DNA of 10,609 bases, from NCBI GenBank assembly GCA_002179805.1, contig NAVB01002546.1, positions 1-10,609 on the forward strand, read 5' to 3'. The position numbers were made by a program, and so were the translations under genes. The notes beneath the pieces were generated by a model. The model did not search any database, was not told the DNA's origin, and saw only the letters and a list, made by a program, of their open reading frames with translations. This DNA is from Acanthamoeba lenticulata (lineage: Eukaryota; Discosea; Longamoebia; Acanthamoebidae). Positions 1 through 5,695 of the stretch are shown piece by piece. Each line of letters begins with the position of its first letter. Position 1 is the first letter of the stretch.

Positions 1-1663
1 CGCCTCCTCAAGTGCCACAAACGGCTTCGCACCGCCGACAAGCAGCAGCAGCAGCAGCAGCCTGCTTCTGGGACCCTCTCCGTTCCCTCGTCGTCCAATT
101 CATCATCGGATGACGACGATGCCTCCTTCAGCTGCCCGAACAACGGGAACATCAAGGAGCTTCTCGACGCATGCCTCAAGCCGTACGTGTGTACCCCTCT
201 GTCCGCTGTATATATATATATATAAGCAGTAGACAACAACAACATCTTACAAAAGAGTCTTCCTCCGCGCGGACAGGCAAGGGACCTTCATGGGCCTCAT
301 CCGCCGGTTACGTGAACGCCAGCTGGCGTTGGACAAGTACTACTACGACGACGACGATGCTGACCGCGCCGGCGGTGACGACAGCAGCAGCAACGCCACT
401 GACGTCGACTGCAACAGCTCGGGTGATGGGGGCAGCATCATAAGCGGTGGCGAGAGCGATAGCGACCTCGCCGCGGGCATGCTGCACACGACGCTGCAGT
501 CGCGCTCGCTCTCGGCACTCCCCGCGGATCACCGCGGACGGCAGCCAGGCGCCGATACGCCAGCGCCCGCGTTCGTCATACCGCCGGCCAGTCACGACCA
601 TGGCCACCTCGAGAAGGCGACCTCAGACCTGGAGCTGCGATACGCCGATATCCAGTTCCGCGAGGGCGTGCTGGGCCACGGCTGCTTCGGGGCCGTCTAT
701 CCGGCGAGCCTCCCACAAGCAGGCCCTGTGGCGGTGAAGATGTTGAAGAGCGGACCGCACCAGCGGCAGAGCTACCAGCGCGAGGTGGCCGCTCTGCGGC
801 GAGTCCTCTGCGAATGTCCGCCTCCGCCGCTGGGCGCACCACCGCCCCCCATCGTCCGCCTTCGCGGTTACTGCGCTTACCCGCACGCCTGCATCGCCAC
901 CGAGCTCTGCGAAGGGGGCAGTCTCGAGTCCGTGCTGCGGCGCAAGGTGAAGCTGTCCGACCGGGCCATCGTGCGAGTGGGCCTGCGCGTGGCAGAGGCC
1001 ATGCAGAGCCTGCTCGCCCTCGACCCGCCCATTTTCCACCGGTAAGCTTCCCCCCTCCCCCCCCCAAGCCGGGGTGGACCAGGCGTCACCCTCCTCTGAC
1101 GTCCTTTTCCTCCTCCCTGAAGAGATGTCTCGACGGCCAACATCCTGCTGCGCAAGCCTGAGGACTACGCCAGCACCTGCCTGGCCGACTTTGGCATCGC
1201 CGTCGACGTGGTGGGCGGTGAGGTACACATACCTTTACCTTTTCTTTGCCACCTCTTTCTGTTGAGCAACAACTAACAACCTGTTCTCGACAACTTGCTG
1301 TAGCAGACCTACCCGGAGGGAGTGGCGATCAAGTCGAGGAACGGGAATCCGCGCTATCGCGCTCCGGAGGTGACCCTCACCGGCTGCTACAATAAGAAGT
1401 CAGATGTCTTCTCGTTTGGCCTTGTCCTCTTCGAGATGATCACGGGAACGATCCCGTTCGCCGAGGTGGAATCGCGCAAAGTGGCGCGGCACATTGCCGA
1501 GGGCAATCGGCCGCGCTTTCCGAAGGGCCTCGTCGTGGAGAAGCGTTTGCGGCGGCTGGTCAAGCGCTGCTGCCGCCGCAACCCCGACCGTCGGCCCGAC
1601 TTTGGGGCCATCCACCGCAAGCTGTCGCAGCTCGAGGCCACTATGGTGCGCGGCGAGTTGTGA
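1..1663 (+). CDS. Tyrosine-kinase-like (TKL) protein kinase, 5'-partial, four exons
   Basis: Predicted Ser/Thr or dual-specificity kinase; the 5' end lies outside the window. Inferred exons are 1-182, 277-1041, 1123-1222 and 1304-1663 (TGA). They join in frame to 468 visible residues. The N-terminal ~180 residues are low complexity, with a six-Gln run, Asp/Ser-rich tracts and YYYDDDD. The kinase domain follows: Gly loop GHGCFG (194-199), VAVK with Lys215, likely helix-C Glu230, a Pro-rich insert (about 241-252), HRDVSTAN (315-322) with the HRD split by intron 2, DFG (338-340), RYRAPE ending at 371 and DVFSFG (383-388). All catalytic residues are present, so it should be active. The motif set fits the TKL group, which is expanded in amoebozoans. 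Whether it is a receptor kinase cannot be told without the upstream part. The last acceptor could be after 1303 or 1306, a one-codon difference. Confidence 0.9.
43..60 (+). repeat. CAG trinucleotide run coding six Gln
   Basis: Six in-frame CAG codons in the first visible kinase exon. Such runs vary in length easily and lie in a region predicted to be disordered. Confidence 0.8.
209..224. repeat. (TA)8 microsatellite in kinase intron 1
   Basis: Eight TA units inside the inferred intron 183-276, which starts GTACGT and ends ACAG. The AT-rich run stands out in GC-rich surroundings and supports a non-coding reading. Confidence 0.8.
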
Positions 1664-1792
1664 GTGTCAGCTACCGCGGCGCTGCTGCGCAGGAATGAAT
1701 GTACATAACAAAAACTTCACAAGTGAAGCAACAAAACAAGAGGAGATCTTCGTTTATGGTTTTTTTTATTTATTGTGCTTCTTGTTCCACAC
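1664..1792. other. Tail-to-tail intergenic gap
   Basis: 129 bp separate the stop codons of the kinase (+) and the small gene (-). The gap is A/T-richer than the genes and must hold both 3' untranslated regions. No AATAAA for the kinase was seen; the minus-strand signal is listed separately. Confidence 0.7.
1765..1774 (-). terminator. Polyadenylation signal (AATAAATAAA) of the small minus-strand gene
   Basis: Reads as two overlapping AATAAA hexamers on the minus strand, starting 18 nt after the TGA of the gene at 1793-2580. This supports the 3' end of that gene model. Confidence 0.7.
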
Positions 1793-2580
1793 TCACGCCA
1801 ACGGATCGAACACGTAACGCCACAGCTTGCGGCCCTCCACGCGTCGTCTGGCCAAGCGAGAAGGCCGCAACACGTGGTCGGTTTCGTCAGCGAGAGACGT
1901 GGAGGGGAAGAGGAGTGCAAAGGAGTACCTGCGAATGTGTGTAACAAAAGGGAAGCGCTCAACTTCGGTCTCGCCACTGTACAGGATGAAGTAGATCACG
2001 CCCACGTTCAGGATGATCTCCTCCCGGAGGCCTTCGCACAGTTCCTTCACAAAGTCGGCCACCTATGGCGGTACACACATACAACAGCACTATTGGTGGG
2101 ACTGCTGTGGGTGTGTGTGTGTACGTGGAAAGTGAGTGCGGGGCGTACAGCCATCGTGACAGTATGAGGCTGGCCCTCAATCAGCGTCATTTCTGCTGCC
2201 TGCGCCGAGTCAGTTTCCCTGCGGTGCTTGCCCGTCTGCTTGGCGTTCGCAAAGTCGGCCACAAACTGTGACCAGAAGGGGAAAGTTTGAGCAGAGTAGC
2301 GCGTGCAACACTTAGCAATGCAATGCGCGAGACAGCAACTACGTACGCAGGTTTCCCATCGAGCGTTGGGGATGGTCTTGGCGGCCACGACTTCAATTTC
2401 AATTCGCAGCGGAGCATCGAGCAGAGCCTCTTCGCTGGGCTCGATTTTCGTTCGTGTGAGCACAACAACTTCGTTTTCTGGTGCTAATCCTTGGAAGGAA
2501 GAAGGTTGTGTTGTGTCCGGTGCTTCCATCTTCTTCCAAATCAAATTTTGCACCAAATCTGTTCTGATTTTAGTTTCCAC
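1793..2580 (-). CDS. Hypothetical protein, four exons, 179 residues, family not recognised
   Basis: Inferred minus-strand exons are 2580-2347, 2265-2149, 2062-1929 and 1847-1793 (TGA). The introns are 81, 86 and 81 nt with donors GTACGT, GTACGC and GTACTC, and the spliced length is exactly 180 codons. ATG at 2578-2580 is the first in-frame start; Met18 is an alternative. Residues 1-78 include a likely beta-strand (RIEIEVVAA). Residues 118-150 look like an amphipathic helix followed by a hydrophobic stretch (IILNVGVIYFILY), which could be a strand or a short membrane segment. The C-terminus is basic (RRRRVEGRK). Exons 2 and 3 both start with a VADF-coding sequence. I could not assign a family. 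The first and third introns are multiples of three, and the third has no in-frame stop, so intron retention would not break the frame there. Polyadenylation signal and frame closure support a real gene. Confidence 0.6.
2110..2122. repeat. (GT)n tract in intron 2 of the small gene
   Basis: Short dinucleotide run (CA-rich on the coding strand) inside the inferred intron 2063-2148, consistent with non-coding sequence. Confidence 0.6.
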
Positions 2581-2742
2581 AGCCTTTTCCTTCTCAAGCG
2601 GTAGTTTTGGACAATTTCAATTTTTTATTTTGATTCTGCCCACCCGTAGGAATGGCTTGTGCTCAGCAACGTTGGCGGTCCGTACCTTAGCTTGAGGCTT
2701 TCGTTCCCTTTCATCATCCCCAAGCCACCACCCAGCATAGAC
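2581..2742. promoter_or_regulatory. Divergent intergenic region between the small gene and the kelch gene
   Basis: 162 bp lie between the start codon of the minus-strand gene and the first plausible start of the kelch-type gene. An A/T-rich block at about 2611-2632 contains AAATAAAAAA on the minus strand, which could serve as a TATA-like element. No other motif was recognised. Confidence 0.35.
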
Positions 2743-2821
2743 ATGGTACCCTGCCCCTTGCACTCCGTCATCGCCCTATTCCTGCAAGTTTTGGCTCCTC
2801 TGTTGTGCTGCTCCAGTAACA

Positions 2822-3820
2822 AACGCCACTTGGGTCGCCTCAAGTTACACCATGGATCGAAGCCTCCTCGCCGCGACCTCCCTTGGCTCTTTGGCCTTCT
2901 TCTTTGCTGGTGGTGGAACAGTGGGCTCAGGCGTCCATGAAACCGCGCTCCGATGGCACATGGACGACTGGCTCCCTCTCTCAAAGCCGCTACTCTATCG
3001 CAGCGACTTCTGTAGCCAACGTATCCCTCTTCGCTGGAGGCTATTGCTTCTGTGACGATCCAGGGAACCCAAGGCCCGTGGCCACGGTGGACATTTACAA
3101 TGCGGTGGACTCCTCCTGGACGACAGCCCACCCCTCCATCGTCCGCTCTTACGCGGCGACTTCTGCTGGTCACGTCGCCCTCTTTGCTGGTGGCTACTCA
3201 TCGGACTCGGGCTACAGCGCGGTGGTGGACATTTACAACGCGGTGGACTCCTCCTGGACAACAGCCAACCTCTCCGTCGCCCGCATGGACCTAGCGGCGA
3301 CGTCAGTGGGCCATTTCGCCTTCTTCGCCGGTGGCGCCGTGGATGGCGAGGAAGCGGTCAGCAACGTGGTGGATATCTACAACGCGATCAACGGCTCGTG
3401 GACCAACGCTACCCTCTCTGTCGCTCGCAGATCCTTGGTAGCCACGTCCGTGGGCAAACTCGCCTTGTTCGCCGGTGGCATGGATAGGCAGGGAGGGGCC
3501 AGCAATGTGGTGGACATCTACAACGTCACCAGTGGCTCGTGGACCAACGCTACCCTCTCTGTCGATCGCTGGGAGTTTGCAGCCACGTCCGTGGGCAACC
3601 TGGCCATCTTTGCCGGCTGATATCAGCCGGAAACACACCAGACCGCGGTAGTTGACATTTACAACGCCAACGATGGCTCATGGTCGACGTGGGCCATGAC
3701 TGCTTCCCGCTCCAGCCTGGCCGCCACCATCGTTGGCAATTACGCCCTCTTTGGTGGGGGCTACACATGGGTTGAAGGGTATGGGTATAAGTACACCTTG
3801 CCGGTGGAGATCTACCACGG
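2822..3820 (+). repeat. Tandem kelch-like repeats (seven blades)
   Basis: Blades 2-7 begin near DGTWTTG, DSSWTTAH, DSSWTTAN, NGSWTNAT, SGSWTNAT and DGSWSTWA; blade 1 is degenerate. Units 3 and 4 show the clearest DNA-level periodicity. A stretch of about 42 bp starting at 3087 recurs almost unchanged at 3225, giving a period of 138 bp (46 residues). Confidence 0.85.
3613..3630. repeat. Perfect 18-bp palindrome spanning the nonsense codon
   Basis: CCGGCTGATATCAGCCGG equals its own reverse complement. The in-frame TGA (3618-3620) of the kelch gene lies inside it. Confidence 0.95.
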
Positions 3821-4414
3821 GTCGACGGCATCGAATAGCAAGGCAACGGTCACGACGCCTGACCTTCGATTCGACTCCTTTGGGCCCCAGGCGGTTCTCA
3901 TCCCCAAAGAACTAACCCCAGCCACCGCACTGGCAGACGATCAGCTTCAGTGGCGCTCAGGGAATGCCGTGAGCGTGAACTTTGGGAGCAGCATTTCTGA
4001 AGTCGACGGCGGCTCAGTCGTTGGCACGTGTTCTTTTGATACCGGTACTGTTCTCAAACGGGCAAGACGGTTGGGTAGATCTCGACTCACTTAGGGGTCC
4101 AGGTCGCGGGTTTGACAAGGTGACAACACCTGACCAGGCGGTGGATTCAGTCTCTTCCTTTCAATTTTCAACTTCACTTTTCGACTTTGCCAACGACGAC
4201 CGCAGCATAACCAATGGCACCTTCGAAACCCAGTTCTACCTGTTTGACAAGCAAACGACCATCCTCCTGGACGCCACCACCAAGCTTCATGTGGATACCT
4301 GGCAGACCAAGTTCACCTACGCGAATGTGACCACATCAGAACTCGTGCTGCGCTTCTTGCGGTTCAACTCCACACTCGTCTATGACCCCAGTACCTCTCC
4401 CTTCCCTAAGCTTA

Positions 4415-4438
4415 TGGTGGTGGTGGTGGTGGTGGTGG
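4415..4438. repeat. (TGG)8 microsatellite
   Basis: Eight TGG units near the end of the kelch pseudogene tail. In the open frame they code a run of Val with no obvious role, so the true kelch coding region probably ends or enters an intron shortly before. A possible donor GTACCT lies at 4391. Confidence 0.9.
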
Positions 4439-4618
4439 TTGTTAACCGCCCAGATCTGGGGGTCCTGTTCGGCGCCAGAGCCAATTCTGGCGGAGGTGGC
4501 GGGAGTGAGGGAGACGACGGACGCCAGGTCAACTTTCACGCCTTTGGCGAGGTAATGGCCATAAAAGAAAAAGAAAATATCAAGAAATCTTCCTACCGTT
4601 ACCGTTTTGGCGGGAAAA
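4439..4618 (+). promoter_or_regulatory. Upstream region of the PAXX-like gene with a TATA-like element
   Basis: This stretch separates the kelch remnant from ATG 4619. It is open in one frame (Gly-rich, no family recognised) but contains an A-rich block at 4561-4580. The sequence ATGGCCATAAAAG at 4555-4567 ends 51 nt before the ATG and is a candidate core promoter. A nearly identical word precedes the Hcp gene. Confidence 0.45.
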
Positions 4619-5608
4619 ATGGCATACAAGTTTCGTGTAAAGTTGGGGTTGATGCATCACGCTGCTCGAACCCACATGCAGGATACTGCAGCTGAGCAGT
4701 TTGCGCGCAGCTTACGGCGGCTTGACGGCATTTTTGCCGAAGTAAGTGGAGACGAGCGCTACCTGGTTCACGGCAAGACCACACGCCACGATTCGTGGCT
4801 GCTTACCGTCACGGATTTGAATGAGAGCATCTGGGAGAAGGAGGTCTTTTTCGAGGAGATGCAGCACCAAGTACGTCTACTCTTTCTCTCCTTTATCGAA
4901 CCCTCAGTCAACCAACTACACCGCAAAACGCAGAAGAAGGCGCTGGGCTTTGCCAAGGAGTCATGGATGGATTTTCTTGGGCGGCTGGTTGAAGCACTAC
5001 GGTCGGACAGCCTCTTTGTGAGCCTCAACGACAATGACCAAATGAAGTTGACAGCCTGGTGCTACTGTCAAGGGAAGCAGGTCTCCTACACATACACTCT
5101 CCTACCCGGAGAGCCTGACGAAGTGCGGCCCAAGGTGGCCGACCTCGTGTTTGACCTGCTCGGCCTGGCCCGACGACAACGGCGCTCTGAGGAACAAGAG
5201 GAGCGGGTCGAACCCGCATCGTCGTCTGCCTCGCAACCTTCGTCATCGTCACACACAACCATTGCTGGAAGCATGGAGGCCACCTCTTCCTTCAGCACCA
5301 AGCGATCGGCAGAGTCCACGCCGCTTTTTGACTCAGTGGCTGCTGTGGCCAACACAGTGCCTACCAAGGCGCAGGCCAAGGGCGCCAAGCGGAAGCAGGG
5401 CTTCTCACTCGTTAACCCACGCGTCAAACGGTTAGCGCCCCTCTTCCCCCCTTCCTTAGAGGAAAGCGATTTCTCCTGTACCGCCAAAGTTTGGCCTAAT
5501 CGAGCGCACCTCGTCGGTAGGTGGCATGGAACAAAGGGCGCTCGCATTGGTGACGCTGCTGCGCCCAACAAGCTCGCCGTGGCCGCTCCCGTCAGCGCCG
5601 ACGAGTAA
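4619..5608 (+). CDS. PAXX: PAXX-like DNA-repair factor (XRCC4 superfamily), two exons
   Basis: Exons 4619-4870 and 4934-5608 (TAA) code 308 residues. The 63-nt phase-0 intron (GTACGT...GCAG) has no in-frame stop, but removing it gives family-like spacing. PAXX is a nuclear scaffold for non-homologous end joining that binds Ku at DNA ends. Residues ~46-160 match the XRCC4-type head: ERYLVHG, then LLTVTDLNESIW (human PAXX has FNLYVTDAAELW), a helix near 85-105, strands with QMKLTAW and SYTYTLL, then a short helix from about 153 (LVFDLLGLARRQRR). A Ser-rich disordered linker leads to basic KRKQGFSLVNPRVKRL (about 236-251), which resembles the human PAXX Ku-binding tail GESLINPGFKSKK. About 55 residues follow the motif, longer than in human PAXX (about 204 residues in all). 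ATG 4619 was chosen as the first ATG after the TATA-like element; Met12 and Met20 are alternatives. XLF or XRCC4 themselves are less likely because no long coiled coil is visible. Confidence 0.6.
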   Translation: MAYKFRVKLGLMHHAARTHMQDTAAEQFARSLRRLDGIFAEVSGDERYLVHGKTTRHDSWLLTVTDLNESIWEKEVFFEEMQHQVRLLFLSFIEPSVNQLHRKTQKKALGFAKESWMDFLGRLVEALRSDSLFVSLNDNDQMKLTAWCYCQGKQVSYTYTLLPGEPDEVRPKVADLVFDLLGLARRQRRSEEQEERVEPASSSASQPSSSSHTTIAGSMEATSSFSTKRSAESTPLFDSVAAVANTVPTKAQAKGAKRKQGFSLVNPRVKRLAPLFPPSLEESDFSCTAKVWPNRAHLVGRWHGTKGARIGDAAAPNKLAVAAPVSADE

Positions 5609-5695
5609 CGAGAATAGCACAACCACCCTGGCGCTGGCTCTCTGTACAAAGGACGATAATTTATTGACAGTTCCCCCCCCCCCTCTCTGCTCGAC
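5609..5695. other. Tail-to-tail gap with poly-C run
   Basis: 87 bp between the stop codons of the PAXX-like gene and the diflavin reductase. It holds an 11-C run at 5673-5683 and the reductase polyadenylation signal, so the two 3' untranslated regions probably overlap. Confidence 0.7.
5660..5665 (-). terminator. Polyadenylation signal (AATAAA) of the diflavin reductase gene
   Basis: AATAAA on the minus strand, 30 nt downstream of the TAA at 5696-5698, at a normal distance for 3'-end formation. Confidence 0.65.

Larger units (their letters stand above)
2743..4412 (+). pseudogene. Secreted kelch-type beta-propeller protein, disrupted by frame changes and an in-frame TGA
   Basis: ATG 2743 opens a signal-peptide-like segment (MVPCPLHSVIALFLQVLAP). 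Seven kelch-like blades follow, each of about 46-50 residues with the pattern SWTTA..S.AR..LAATSVG, then ALFAGG, then VVDIYN. They span about 2816-3820 and probably form one seven-bladed propeller. Repeated NAT and NGS sequons fit secretion. About 200 residues of unrecognised, probably beta-rich C-terminus follow. The coding frame is not continuous. The signal peptide is in the frame of 2743. Blade 1 (2822-2910) is shifted by one base and blade 2 onward by one more. Blade 6 is cut by TGA 3618-3620 where the other blades have Gly. The tail shifts again near 4040-4065. No intron of normal length explains the changes. The last frame stays open to TGA 4695. Sequencing error is the main alternative. 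Confidence 0.75.

Noticed and set aside
209..224. (TA)8 run as a promoter TATA box
   Set aside because: It lies inside an inferred kinase intron between two exons that join in frame.
1793..2062. Resemblance of the VADFVKELC... segment to the first helix of HORMA proteins (Mad2, Rev7, ATG101)
   Set aside because: Only about 20 positions match loosely and the protein ends about 60 residues later, far too short for a HORMA domain.
2625..3173. Minus-strand open frame of 182 codons opposite the kelch signal peptide and first blades
   Set aside because: It is antisense to conserved kelch repeat sequence and has no recognisable content.
3618..3620. TGA as a selenocysteine codon in the kelch protein
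   Set aside because: Aligned blades have Gly, not Cys, at this position, and frame changes elsewhere favour decay of the gene. No SECIS-like element was sought successfully.
4415..4695. Poly-Val run and following open frame as a membrane segment and tail of the kelch protein
   Set aside because: The Val run is a simple (TGG)8 repeat, the rest is Gly/Ser/Lys-rich with no family signal, and the frame overlaps the start of the PAXX-like gene.
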